Source: FACHB-T130 sp042747725
Lineage (GTDB): Bacteria > Cyanobacteriota > Cyanobacteriia > Cyanobacteriales > FACHB-T130
Length of the DNA stretch: 64,000 nucleotides
Reading direction: 5' to 3'
Assembly (NCBI RefSeq): GCF_042747725.1
Contig: NZ_JBHZGO010000073.1
Span: 105,758 to 169,757 of the forward strand
Position numbers and translations under genes: made by a program. Of the stretch, positions 45,043-53,343 are shown piece after piece. Positions within the stretch are counted from its first letter, which is position 1. Each line of letters starts with the position of its first letter. The notes beneath the pieces were generated by a model. The model worked only from the letters and a program-made list of their open reading frames with translations. It had not been told where the DNA came from and did no database searches.

Positions 45043-45075
45043 TTAAACCCCTCTAGGTACACTAGAGGGGTTTAA
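45043..45075 (-). terminator. Terminator of petJ
   Basis: A near-perfect inverted repeat TTAAACCCCTCTAG paired with CTAGAGGGGTTTAA lies 30 bp after the petJ stop. Confidence 0.85.
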
Positions 45076-45104
45076 TCATGGTGCATGAGGGAACTATTGT
45101 CAGA

Positions 45105-45437
45105 TTACCAGCCCTGTGCAGCCTTTTCCATGACATAGCCAGCAACGTCCTCAATTTGCTTTTTATTCAGACGTCCTTTGAAGGCTGGCATGGCATTTTT
45201 TCCATTCGTTACCTGGTTGACAATGGCATCCATCGAGTTCATCCCATACTTGTCTAGAGCATCCTTCTTCAAAGTTTTGTTAGCCATAATCACGTTACCG
45301 CCGCCCACGTGGCAAGCAGCGCAGTTAGCGCTGAAAATTTTAGCACCACTGGCTGTATCAGCTGCATTGGCTGGGCGAGTCAAGGCAACTGTCAACACCG
45401 CAATCGTCAACAGTAAAACCGATAACAGTTTCCTCAA
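45105..45437 (-). CDS. petJ: Cytochrome c6
   Basis: This lumenal electron carrier runs between cytochrome b6f and photosystem I. The heme motif is CAACH (preceded by FSAN), and the axial Met lies in KNAMPAFKGRL. The C-terminus EDVAGYVMEKAAQGW is typical. A Sec signal ends at PANA. I prefer the TTG start at 45437: it has AGGAG about 9 bases upstream and gives MRKLLSVLLLTIAV, the usual petJ N-terminus. The ATG at 45470 lies against the petE terminator. Directly upstream is petE, the alternative carrier. Confidence 0.93.
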   Translation of the reverse strand: MRKLLSVLLLTIAVLTVALTRPANAADTASGAKIFSANCAACHVGGGNVIMANKTLKKDALDKYGMNSMDAIVNQVTNGKNAMPAFKGRLNKKQIEDVAGYVMEKAAQGW

Positions 45438-45472
45438 CTTGATTCTCCTCTTCTTAACAAGTACAGTCATAA

Positions 45473-45515
45473 AAAAAAGCCTTGCAGAACTATTCTAAGC
45501 TTCTTCAAGGCTTTT
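45473..45515 (-). terminator. Terminator of petE
   Basis: AAAGCCTTG and CAAGGCTTT pair around a 21-base loop between petE and petJ, followed on the reverse strand by a T-run. It separates the two carrier genes into independent units. Confidence 0.75.
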
Positions 45516-45594
45516 GCTATCACCAAAGAGGAGAAGAAATCTTAAACCTCAAGGGTGATTATGATGGAATTGCCAGTACCAAGGAGCGGTGCTA

Positions 45595-46014
45595 TTAACC
45601 CTCTACTGTAATTTTACCAACCATCCCAGCGCCCCTGTGAGGTTGACAATAGTACGTATAGGTGCCCGGCGGTGTGTCAGATGAGAAAGTCGTCTCGTAG
45701 GACTCTCCTGGAGAGTTTAGCAACTTGGTGTGAGACAGTTCCTTAGCCAGCGCTTTATCTCCGCTTGGCACTCCCTTATCATCAAAAACAGCATTATGGG
45801 GAGCTAGTTTATTATTGACAAACTTTACTGTGTCACCCGGCTTGATTGTGAGTTTAGCCGGTTCAAACTTCAACATCCCGGCATCCGTGCCCATTTTAAT
45901 CGTATAGGTTTCTGCTGATGCAGGAGAAGCTGACAACACAAAGCTAGAGACTACTAGCAGAATTGTGCAAATTAGTAAACCTAAGCTTCGGGGAATTGTC
46001 ATTCTCAATCTCAT
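45595..46014 (-). CDS. petE: Plastocyanin
   Basis: This 139-residue precursor has a signal peptide (cleavage near SASPASA-ETY) and a mature blue-copper domain. The copper ligands are His in KLAPHNAVF and Cys, His and Met in YYCQPHRGAGMVG. It carries electrons from cytochrome b6f to photosystem I when copper is available. The ATG follows GGGAGGA at a good distance. It lies between psbV2 and petJ on the same strand. Confidence 0.97.
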   Translation of the reverse strand: MRLRMTIPRSLGLLICTILLVVSSFVLSASPASAETYTIKMGTDAGMLKFEPAKLTIKPGDTVKFVNNKLAPHNAVFDDKGVPSGDKALAKELSHTKLLNSPGESYETTFSSDTPPGTYTYYCQPHRGAGMVGKITVEG

Positions 46015-46151
46015 CGTTTCCTCCCAAAATTGTCAATTAATTTTGTTTAGTAATATTTTAGCTTTAACGTTTACATCTGTAGAAGATTAAGACATTTTTG
46101 CTTTCTATCAATCGGAAGCATTGGCAGATGCATCCTGAATAGACACGGGGT

Positions 46152-46643
46152 TCATAAATCATTTGTACCCCATCCCGGTGCTACCTGTGCGGCTCTGAGA
46201 ACAAAGGCTGCTATAGTTTCCACCTCCTGACGCGCCATCCAACTTTCCGGTACTTGACGACACCAAAAGCTTTCTTCGCCCCCGTCGTAGGTCATCGGCT
46301 GCCGCAGGAAAGCCACGATGCTGTTGATGGTGTCGCGAGGTGGAGTGGCACCATTCAAGTCCTTCAGGGACAAAGACACAGCGGGATTTGGCAGGGTAGC
46401 GCCGCCGACATGACAATTTAGACAGTGTTGTTCAAATAACTGCTTCCCTGCCGATAAATCTTCCGCAGAGAACTGGCGAGTCTGACCTTGCCCATCTAAG
46501 TCTATGGAAATGGGTTCGGTAACTCGCAGGTACTGCCGAACGTAGGAGGCTGCGGCTTGAGCCGGTAAACTGACCATCCAGACGCCCAAGCAGATGCCCA
46601 AAATCAAAAATAAACGGCGAAGTGAGAATAATTGACGCAGCAT
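46152..46643 (-). CDS. psbV2: PsbV2, cytochrome c550-like protein
   Basis: This 163-residue paralog of PsbV has a signal peptide ending at AQA and one heme site CLNCHVGG. Around the second axial ligand, PsbV has MHHPTTYDG, while this protein has LRQPMTYDGG, so the second His is missing. A Cys follows in FWCRQVPESW. The thermophilic homolog is known for unusual heme ligation; here the Cys is only a candidate ligand. The gene follows psbV by 84 bp on the same strand, so they are probably co-transcribed. Confidence 0.9.
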   Translation of the reverse strand: MLRQLFSLRRLFLILGICLGVWMVSLPAQAAASYVRQYLRVTEPISIDLDGQGQTRQFSAEDLSAGKQLFEQHCLNCHVGGATLPNPAVSLSLKDLNGATPPRDTINSIVAFLRQPMTYDGGEESFWCRQVPESWMARQEVETIAAFVLRAAQVAPGWGTNDL

Positions 46644-46727
46644 TGACCGTGTTACGAATTGACAAAATGCAAAAAATATGAGTTATGAATTTATTCAAAA
46701 TTCATAACTCATAACTCATAATTTTAC

Positions 46728-47219
46728 TTAGCGCACGGCTTTACCGCCTCCCCACTGTTCGCCGAGGATTTTCGGCTGTAGGAGGATATGACCGGCGATC
46801 TCAAACAGGTCATCATCTGTGAGATTTCTCATCACCGTATAAATATCGGAACTCTCTTTGCTGGGGTGTACTTCAGAGATTGCAGTTTCCCCATCGTAGG
46901 TCGTGGGATGATGCATATAATCCACCAGAGCGGCAATGTTGTCGCGCGGCGGGTTTGCCCCAGCCAAATCGTCCGGGCCTAGACCGACATTGAAATCAGT
47001 CTTGGTGACGCCCCCAGCATGGCACGAAGCGCAGGCATAGTTAAATAGGCGTTTGCCTTCGGCGACTTGTTTTAAGTTTAATGTCACCTGCTGACCTCGA
47101 TCGTTTACTTGTACGGTGCGAACTTCGTCAGTCAGTTCGACTGCCATTACCCGACTGACAAGCAATCCGAAAGTGAAAATTACAGTGGCTAAAGCCAGAC
47201 TTATGTATCGCTTAAGCAT
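46728..47219 (-). CDS. psbV: Photosystem II cytochrome c550
   Basis: This extrinsic lumenal PSII subunit stabilises the oxygen-evolving complex. The heme motif is CASCHAGGV, the second axial His lies in YMHHPTTYDG, and the mature N-terminus ELTDEVRTV follows a signal peptide. The start is the ATG at 47219, preceded by a perfect AAGGAG. A longer frame to 47258 adds thirteen unrelated residues. It heads the psbV-psbV2-petE-petJ group. Confidence 0.97.
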   Translation of the reverse strand: MLKRYISLALATVIFTFGLLVSRVMAVELTDEVRTVQVNDRGQQVTLNLKQVAEGKRLFNYACASCHAGGVTKTDFNVGLGPDDLAGANPPRDNIAALVDYMHHPTTYDGETAISEVHPSKESSDIYTVMRNLTDDDLFEIAGHILLQPKILGEQWGGGKAVR

Positions 47220-47397
47220 GGTTCTCCTTAAGAAATTTGGTGCGAGTTTTTGATCCACAACACAGCTGGACTCAATCTTATAAGCCGACCCCTAAGTTGC
47301 AGGCTTCTCAACCAATCATCTGGACAAAAAGAAGCAAGCCGATTGCCAGAAAGGAAAATCGACTGTTGGGACTCAGGATAGTTGGTCGGGATTAATT

Positions 47398-47592
47398 TTA
47401 CCCTCCGTCAGTGCCCGATCCCTGTTTTTGAGACAGAATCTTAGAAATGATGGCCTTGGCATCCTCCAGAGCCAGACGGCTCTGTTGGGTTTTATAGGCG
47501 ATTCCCAATTGTTCGCACAGCTTGAAAACCTCCTCTACTGGGAGGTTATAGTCTGCTGCGATTTCGGCAATGGACAGGTCTGCAAAACCCAT
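47398..47592 (-). CDS. Small IF-2 N-domain-like protein
   Basis: This 64-residue protein (MGFADLSIAEIAADYNLPVE...) resembles the small helical IF2_N fold found at the N-terminus of translation initiation factor 2. Cyanobacteria carry stand-alone versions of unknown role. It has no signal or membrane segment. It lies 73 bp downstream of accD on the same strand and may be in that operon. Confidence 0.75.
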   Translation of the reverse strand: MGFADLSIAEIAADYNLPVEEVFKLCEQLGIAYKTQQSRLALEDAKAIISKILSQKQGSGTDGG

Positions 47593-47664
47593 GATGATTG
47601 AGAGAGATTGAACCGCTCTAATATCAATATCATCCCACTCTTGCGGTCGCTTTCCCTTCCCTGT

Positions 47665-48603
47665 CTAGTTGCTTGGGATCAATCTAGATATTGGGCGATC
47701 GGAGTCGAGAGTTTCCGATAGTGGTAGGGGGGGCGGTGCAGGGGGAAGTAGTTGGTGCAGGCGAATGAGCTGGGCTAGAGTTTTCTTTAACTGAGTGCGG
47801 GGCACAATGGCGTCTACAAAACCGTGCTGGAGCAAATACTCAGAGGTTTGAAAATCATCGGGGAGCTTTTCTCGCAAGGTTTGTTCGATCACGCGACGCC
47901 CTGCAAAGCCAATTGTGGCTTTTGGCTCTGCGAGAATGATGTCTCCCAACATGGCAAAAGAAGCAGTGACGCCGCCAGTTGTGGGGTGAGTGAGAACCGG
48001 GATATACAGCAGTCTGGCGTCTTGATGACGCTCCAATGCCCCGGAGATTTTCGCCATTTGCATCAGACTTAACATTCCCTCCTGCATCCTGGCACCGCCG
48101 GAGGCACAGACAATGACTACGGGCTTTCTTTCCCAGGTGGCTCGCTCAATCAGGCGGGTAATTTTTTCTCCGACGACAGAACCCATGCTACCGCCCATGA
48201 AGCGGAAGTCCATGACACCGAGGGCGACAGGCAAGCTCTCCAATTGCCCCATTCCTGTCTGTACGGCGTCCACCAAGCCAGTTTTGTCTTGAGTTTCTCG
48301 CAAGCGATCGCAATATTGTTTGCGATCGCGGAACTTCAGCGGATCGGTGGGAAACACCTGCTCGTCCAACGGCATCCAGGTATTGACATCGATCAGCTGG
48401 TGGATGCGTTCATCGCTGAACACCCGGTTGTGATGGTTGCACTCCAGGCAAACCATATCGTTTAAGCGGAGGTCTTTGGTATAGGCAAGGACAGCACACG
48501 CCTCGCACTTTGTCCACAGTCCATCCGCAATCTCACGCTCTTGCCGCTGTTGACTAATTGGCTCTGATTTTCGTCGATTTGCAAACCAATCAAATAGAGA
48601 CAT
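47665..48603 (-). CDS. accD: Acetyl-CoA carboxylase carboxyltransferase subunit beta
   Basis: This 312-residue subunit starts fatty-acid synthesis by transferring CO2 from biotin to acetyl-CoA. The zinc ribbon has Cys33, Cys36, Cys52 and Cys55. The crotonase core has GGSMGSVVGEK, CASGGARMQEGMLSLMQM and TTGGVTASFAMLGD. The length is normal. It is preceded on the same strand by a frameshifted DUF2007 gene ending 43 bp upstream. Confidence 0.97.
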   Translation of the reverse strand: MSLFDWFANRRKSEPISQQRQEREIADGLWTKCEACAVLAYTKDLRLNDMVCLECNHHNRVFSDERIHQLIDVNTWMPLDEQVFPTDPLKFRDRKQYCDRLRETQDKTGLVDAVQTGMGQLESLPVALGVMDFRFMGGSMGSVVGEKITRLIERATWERKPVVIVCASGGARMQEGMLSLMQMAKISGALERHQDARLLYIPVLTHPTTGGVTASFAMLGDIILAEPKATIGFAGRRVIEQTLREKLPDDFQTSEYLLQHGFVDAIVPRTQLKKTLAQLIRLHQLLPPAPPPLPLSETLDSDRPISRLIPSN

Positions 48604-48645
48604 GAAAACGGTTAATTCCTCTTATTAAAATGATTTTCCGGCGCT

Positions 48646-48859
48646 TTAAGCTTGCTCTTCCTGAATCGGACTCAATAACAGCAGGGCTGTCCACTGCTGG
48701 TGCGATCGCACCTGTAAGGCAGTAGGACTCCCCGCACCGAAATAAGGTGCCACACCGACGCCCGTGAATCCGACTAGGAATTTGATGAGCCGCCAGCATC
48801 TGCTGCATTAATTCAGCTTCCCAGCGAACGCAATTGGTTTTTAGGGTAATCCAAGACAC
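48646..48859 (-). pseudogene. DUF2007-type small protein gene with a frameshift
   Basis: The first 33 residues (MSWITLKTNCVRWEAELMQQ...) match the start of DUF2007 signal-transducing-like proteins. After HG, near 48761, the frame turns into Cys/Arg-rich sequence. In the neighbouring frame the expected continuation appears, GVAPYFGAGSPTALQVRS followed by QQWTALLLLSPIQEEQA, and ends at TAA 48646-48648. A one-base indel near 48755-48765 joins the two. It could be a true mutation, a sequencing error, or less likely programmed frameshifting. Confidence 0.75.
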
Positions 48860-48913
48860 TGGAATATCTTACAATACGGCAGTATTGCGGTAAATCAGGG
48901 CAGGGGGAATGGG

Positions 48914-49735
48914 TTAACTGAGGGGGAAAAAGAGTTGCAGGTAAGCAGACCAAATCGCCTCTCCCCAAAAAGTGGCTAAGAGCGCTCCCAGTGCCAGAAA
49001 GGGACCAAAGGGCATGGGTCGGTGCCTCTGGTGCCAGCCAAGCGCGATCGCGCCCCCACCGGCAAAGGCTCCCACTGCACAAGCCAAAAACCCAGCCAGT
49101 AGCAAATTCTTCCAGCCCAACCAGGCTCCCATCATTGCCGCCAGTTTAGCATCTCCTCCACCCATTGCTGCTCGCCCAAAAGCGATCGCTCCCCCAAAAG
49201 CAATGATGTCAAACAACCAAATTCCGACTACACCACCCACAATGCCTGACATCAAATGATTTGCACTTTCCGCCCAACTTGCTGCTGGCAGAAAACCGGC
49301 GATCGCCTGAAACACTAAACCCAAAATTAATCCCGTTTGAGTGAGTGGATTGGGCAACGTCATTGTGTCTAAATCGATCAGCGATAGTGTTAAAAGCCAG
49401 CTGAAAAAAGCCCAGTATCCTAGCGTTTGCATTGAGACTCCAAACGTCAAGAAAACTAGCAAAAACAGCATCCCTGTTGCCGCTTCTACCAGTGGATAGC
49501 GCCCGGAAATCTTGCTTCTACAGTGGCGACAGCGCCCCCGTAACCACAGCCAGCCTAAAATTGGGACATTTTCACGCTTACCCAGTCGATGCAGGCAATG
49601 GGGGCAACGAGAAGGGGGCCAAAGAATCGATAAGCCTGCTGGCAATCGATAAATTACCACATTCAGAAAACTGCCAATCGAGGCACCCAATGCGAAGACA
49701 ATCGCCGCAGCAGGCAACGCCATCAAGTTATCCAT
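48914..49735 (-). CDS. pilD: Prepilin peptidase / N-methyltransferase
   Basis: This 273-residue membrane aspartyl protease cleaves and methylates type IV pilins. The cytosolic zinc loop has Cys44, Cys47 (CPHC) and Cys69, Cys72 (CRHC). The catalytic Asp residues are in SLIDLDTMTLPN and GGGDAKLAAMMG. The eight or so helices fit the A24A family. It supports type IV pilus motility, which fits a gliding or twitching cyanobacterium. Confidence 0.95.
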   Translation of the reverse strand: MDNLMALPAAAIVFALGASIGSFLNVVIYRLPAGLSILWPPSRCPHCLHRLGKRENVPILGWLWLRGRCRHCRSKISGRYPLVEAATGMLFLLVFLTFGVSMQTLGYWAFFSWLLTLSLIDLDTMTLPNPLTQTGLILGLVFQAIAGFLPAASWAESANHLMSGIVGGVVGIWLFDIIAFGGAIAFGRAAMGGGDAKLAAMMGAWLGWKNLLLAGFLACAVGAFAGGGAIALGWHQRHRPMPFGPFLALGALLATFWGEAIWSAYLQLFFPLS

Positions 49736-49825
49736 AGCAATTAGTCACGAGTCATGGGTCATGAGTCATTGGTCATTAGTAGTGGGTTGGTCATGACTAA
49801 TGACTAAGGACAATTAGACTAATAA

Positions 49826-50089
49826 CTAATATATTTCCGACTCAATTTGACTAAAAGGCACAAAACATTCTTGCGGCAACAGAATCGGTTTGCCTGCAAA
49901 AATCAGCTTGCCCCGATAGGTATACCGATCGATCGCCACCCCTAGAGGGCGCTGTATGCGGTCTGGATGGACTTCCGAGTAAGTCCGATAGATTTGTCGA
50001 GCTGCTCTGACGATGCTGGGGTCTAGCAACACGGGGATATCTATCCTTTCCGTCCGATTTTCTAACCGTTGCTGTGAAGTGTAAACCAC
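49826..50089 (-). CDS. Small conserved hypothetical protein
   Basis: This 87-residue, Arg/Ile-rich soluble protein opens from a GTG and reads VYTSQQRLENRTERIDIPV, with a DPSIVRAARQIYRTYSEVHP helix and a C-terminal YTYRGKLIFAGKPILLPQ segment. It has no known motif. It is tentatively real because its codon use is regular and it sits in a same-strand series between leuB and pilD. Confidence 0.6.
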   Translation of the reverse strand: MVYTSQQRLENRTERIDIPVLLDPSIVRAARQIYRTYSEVHPDRIQRPLGVAIDRYTYRGKLIFAGKPILLPQECFVPFSQIESEIY

Positions 50090-50189
50090 TCGTCTACCCC
50101 TGATATTTGAGCTAGTCTATAATCTACCAGTGCAATTACTGCAATAGATATAACAATTTTTGTTGCAGTTGAAGATGAAATTTTCTTGT

Positions 50190-51278
50190 CTACTGTTCTA
50201 GGGCTTGGATCAACGCATTGCCCATTGCACTGCACCCTAAAAGATTCATCCCCTCAGACATGATGTCACCCGTGCGATCGCCCTGCTCCAGAACTTGCAT
50301 CACCGCTTGCTCAATTTTATTGGCAGCAGCAGGCTGGTCTAAGCCGTAGCGCAGCATCATCGCTGCACTCAGAACCTGCGCCAGCGGATTTGCTTTATCC
50401 TGAAGAGCGATATCGGGGGCAGAACCGTGGACGGGTTCAAAGACACCAGGACCAGATGCACCTAAACTGGCAGAAGGTAACATTCCAATACTGCCGGTAA
50501 GCATAGCGGCAGCATCAGACAGGATATCACCAAATAGATTACCAGTTACAATTGTGTCGAATTGTTTAGGCCAGCGAAGAAGTTGCATGGCAGCGGCGTC
50601 TACATAGAGGTGAGACAATTCTACATCTGGATATTCTTTAGATAGAGCAGTTATGCGATCGCGCCACAACTGCGACACTTCCAGCACATTTGATTTATCC
50701 ACCGAACATAGCTTCCCACTGCGTTTTTGCGCTGTTTCAAAGGCTACTCGCCCAATTCGGTCAATTTCTGCTTCCGTATAAGCCATTGTATTGACGCCGC
50801 GCTTCTGGCCCGTTTCCGTAGCAAAAATCCCTCTCGGTTCCCCAAAGTAAATACCCCCAGTCAATTCGCGCACCACCATCATATCGACGCCCTCGACCAC
50901 TTCCCGTTTCAACGACGAGGCATCCACTAACTGGGGTAAGATTTTTGCTGGACGCAAATTGGCAAATAAACCAAGACCAGCCCTGAGTCCTAGCAAACCA
51001 GTTTCCGGGCGTTGATGGCGAGGGAGGTTATCCCACTTATAACCGCCAATAGCGGCGAGTAAAACAGCATCACTATTGCGGCACCTTTCTAACGTTTGGG
51101 CGGGTAGCGGTTCTCCCGTAGCGTCAATTGCCGCACCACCCAAGAGGGCTTCTTGAAATTCAAACTGAATATCAAATTGTTTCCCGACAAGTTTCAGCAC
51201 GTCTACCGCCACTGCCATAATTTCAGGGCCAATGCCATCGCCAGGGAGTAGGGTAATACGGTAGTTCTGCTGTGTCAT
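50190..51278 (-). CDS. leuB: 3-isopropylmalate dehydrogenase
   Basis: This 362-residue enzyme of leucine synthesis oxidises and decarboxylates 3-isopropylmalate with NAD. Motifs are LLPGDGIGPEIM, the substrate Arg region FANLRPAKI, the RELTGGIYFGEPRG signature, SVDKSNVLEVSQLWR and the VHGSAPDIALQDKANPLA cofactor loop. The length is normal. It is probably monocistronic. Confidence 0.97.
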   Translation of the reverse strand: MTQQNYRITLLPGDGIGPEIMAVAVDVLKLVGKQFDIQFEFQEALLGGAAIDATGEPLPAQTLERCRNSDAVLLAAIGGYKWDNLPRHQRPETGLLGLRAGLGLFANLRPAKILPQLVDASSLKREVVEGVDMMVVRELTGGIYFGEPRGIFATETGQKRGVNTMAYTEAEIDRIGRVAFETAQKRSGKLCSVDKSNVLEVSQLWRDRITALSKEYPDVELSHLYVDAAAMQLLRWPKQFDTIVTGNLFGDILSDAAAMLTGSIGMLPSASLGASGPGVFEPVHGSAPDIALQDKANPLAQVLSAAMMLRYGLDQPAAANKIEQAVMQVLEQGDRTGDIMSEGMNLLGCSAMGNALIQALEQ

Positions 51279-51370
51279 AGGTCGTTCAAAACTCTTGCGA
51301 GTTATTAATCATACAGGGGAAATGTACCTAAAAAACACTTAAGATTCAGATACAATCTGCCCAGTTAAAC

Positions 51371-51487
51371 CTAAATAGGTGCAGGTATACCAGCAATTCC
51401 TCTGATTGCTAGTTTTCCACCAAAAAAGAAGGCGATGAGGGCAGCCATTATCAGGATGTCTGAAAATTCGGTTATGCCACCATTCAT
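51371..51487 (-). CDS. Possible single-helix small membrane protein (38 aa)
   Basis: A 38-residue frame (MNGGITEFSDILIMAALIAF and on to IAGIPAPI) encodes one clear hydrophobic helix with a short N-terminal polar end. The size resembles small photosynthetic or respiratory subunits, but I cannot match it to a known one. No Shine-Dalgarno sequence is evident; the frame is also open upstream for ten codons to a TTG-containing stretch. It is listed as tentative. Confidence 0.3.
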   Translation of the reverse strand: MNGGITEFSDILIMAALIAFFFGGKLAIRGIAGIPAPI

Positions 51488-51919
51488 ATCTAAGGGCAAA
51501 TCATTCAGTAAATGCCACTAACAATGAGAAATTGCCGCTTGTAGGCGTAAGCCTTGCCGAATGGTATCCTTCGCCCCTACAAGATACCAAGACTATTTTT
51601 TCAGCATTTTCTCAGGTCGATGTCAGATAATTTACTAACTAGCTTTGCAAACACTTTTTAATTCATCAAGTGGTTGCAACGGAAAAACTTAATATTAAAT
51701 AATAAAATATCTAAGACTTATTTGCAAGCATTTTTTAAATAATTTTAAACAAATGATATGATGCATCTCAATTGTGAAGGGTTCAAAAAATATCGGGGAG
51801 TTTTATTAAAAAATATTAATAAAAAGGTTCGCAGAGAATTATCAAAGATTGCATCTGTGCTATTTGAGAATTGGAAGAACAGAGAATCGGAATTTTAACT
51901 AACGACATTGACAGAGCTA

Positions 51920-52011
51920 AGGACTTACGCAAATATCACCACATCTCTTGGGCAACCACAGGGGGATTGAACCCGAAAAAATGCTATATGTATAAGCTTT
52001 GGGTAAGTCCT
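51920..52011. mobile_element. MITE-like element, AGGACTTACGCAA family, copy 2
   Basis: This 92-bp element has terminal repeats AGGACTTACGCAA and TTGGGTAAGTCCT (one mismatch). The interior shares GGGCAACCACAGGGGGATTG and GCTATATGTATAAGCTTT with the copy at 62626-62716. It is non-coding. Confidence 0.8.
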
Positions 52012-52209
52012 GTTGAAACTGCTAGCCGAACCAAATAGCAAAATGCTTTATCTGACTGAAATTATCACGCATTGGGGCAAATTAAGGGTTTACAACGCTA
52101 ATCGCTGCTGAAATGTTGTTTAAATTTCAGAAACGCTCGTGGCAAATGCTGTAGGTAAAGGCTACGCTAGCACTCAAGCAAGCCATCTTATAGTCAACCC
52201 TCAGCAGCT

Positions 52210-53160
52210 ATGGCAAAAGAACTGGCAATTCAAACTTGTGGACTCACCAAGCAATTCGATCGACATATTGCTGTTAATGATATTGATTTACAGGTAAAAG
52301 CTGGTGAAGTCTATGGACTAATTGGACCGAATGGAGCCGGTAAAACAACGTTGTTGCGGATGTTGGCGGCGGCTGAAGAGCCAACGACGGGCGAAATTTA
52401 TATTAATGGCGATCGCCTGCAACGCGATCACAGCAACCCTACCCTGAAGCGGCGACTCGGCTATCTACCCGATGACTTCCCCCTGTATGACGATTTGACA
52501 GTCTGGGACTACCTAGACTATTTTGGGCGTCTCTACCGCTTGCGAGAACCACACCGCAGCCAGCGCCTGCGGGAAGTTTTAGAACTGGTGCAGCTAACGG
52601 GTAAGCGCAATAGCATGATTGTCACTCTCTCGCGGGGGATGAAACAGCGCCTGAGTCTGGCGCGGACAATTATTCACGAACCGATTTTGCTGCTGTTGGA
52701 TGAACCCGTTTCGGGATTAGATCCACTTGCCAGGATGCAGTTTCGGGAAATCATCAAGGTATTGCAGGAAGCAGGGATGACGATTGTCATTTCGTCACAC
52801 GTCCTCAGCGACTTAGAGGAACTTTGCACTTCAGTAGGCATCATGGAACTCGGCTTTCTAGTAGAAAGTGCGTCACTCAAGGAACTTCGCCGCCGCCTCA
52901 GCCGCCAGCAAATTTTCTTGTCTACGTTGGGTAAGCTAGAGTCACTTGTATCAAAACTGAAAAACCATCCTTTAGTCGAAGAATTGGAGGTGATGACCGG
53001 ACAAGAGCGCGTGCGCCTTTACTTTGCGGGTGGTCAGGAAGATTGTGCTAAGTTGTTGCGATCGCTTGTTGAATCTGGCATCCCTCTAACCGAATTTCAT
53101 TGCACTCAGGAAGACTTGGAAACCATCTTCCTCAAACTGGGACACCAGCAAGCATCCTAA
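52210..53160 (+). CDS. ABC transporter ATP-binding protein (ABC-2 exporter type)
   Basis: This 316-residue nucleotide-binding subunit has Walker A GPNGAGKTT (about 38-46), the signature LSRGMKQRLSLART, Walker B LLLLDEPVSGLDP and the switch His in SSHVLSD. A C-terminal extension of about 90 residues is typical of ABC-2 export ATPases. It is followed by two paralogous permeases, so it probably drives both. The substrate is unknown. Confidence 0.93.
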   Translation: MAKELAIQTCGLTKQFDRHIAVNDIDLQVKAGEVYGLIGPNGAGKTTLLRMLAAAEEPTTGEIYINGDRLQRDHSNPTLKRRLGYLPDDFPLYDDLTVWDYLDYFGRLYRLREPHRSQRLREVLELVQLTGKRNSMIVTLSRGMKQRLSLARTIIHEPILLLLDEPVSGLDPLARMQFREIIKVLQEAGMTIVISSHVLSDLEELCTSVGIMELGFLVESASLKELRRRLSRQQIFLSTLGKLESLVSKLKNHPLVEELEVMTGQERVRLYFAGGQEDCAKLLRSLVESGIPLTEFHCTQEDLETIFLKLGHQQAS

Positions 53161-53163
53161 GAC

Positions 53164-53282
53164 AGGACTGAGGGATGAGGGATGAGGGATGAGGACTGAG
53201 GGATGAGGGATGAGGGATGAAGACTGAGGGATGAGGGATGAAGACTGAGGGATGAGGACTGAGGGATGAGGACTGAGGACTG
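53164..53282. repeat. 17-copy heptanucleotide tandem repeat
   Basis: Exactly seventeen contiguous 7-bp units of AGGACTG, AGGGATG or AAGACTG lie four bases after the ATPase stop and before the permease gene. They carry no stop-free coding product of note. The G/A-rich strand is the forward strand. Confidence 0.9.
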
Positions 53283-53343
53283 AGTTATTAACAATGCTCA
53301 TTTTTCACTCAGCACTAATTTTGATTTTGGAGATTTTTTAGTC

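Larger units (their letters stand above)
51279..52209. other. 931-bp spacer with a MITE and one short membrane-type ORF
   Basis: This region is AT-rich. It contains a 38-codon leftward frame (51371-51487), a MITE of the AGGACTTACGCAA family (51920-52011) and AT-rich DNA at 51640-51850. No larger gene is supported. The promoter of the ABC exporter lies at its right end. Confidence 0.5.
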
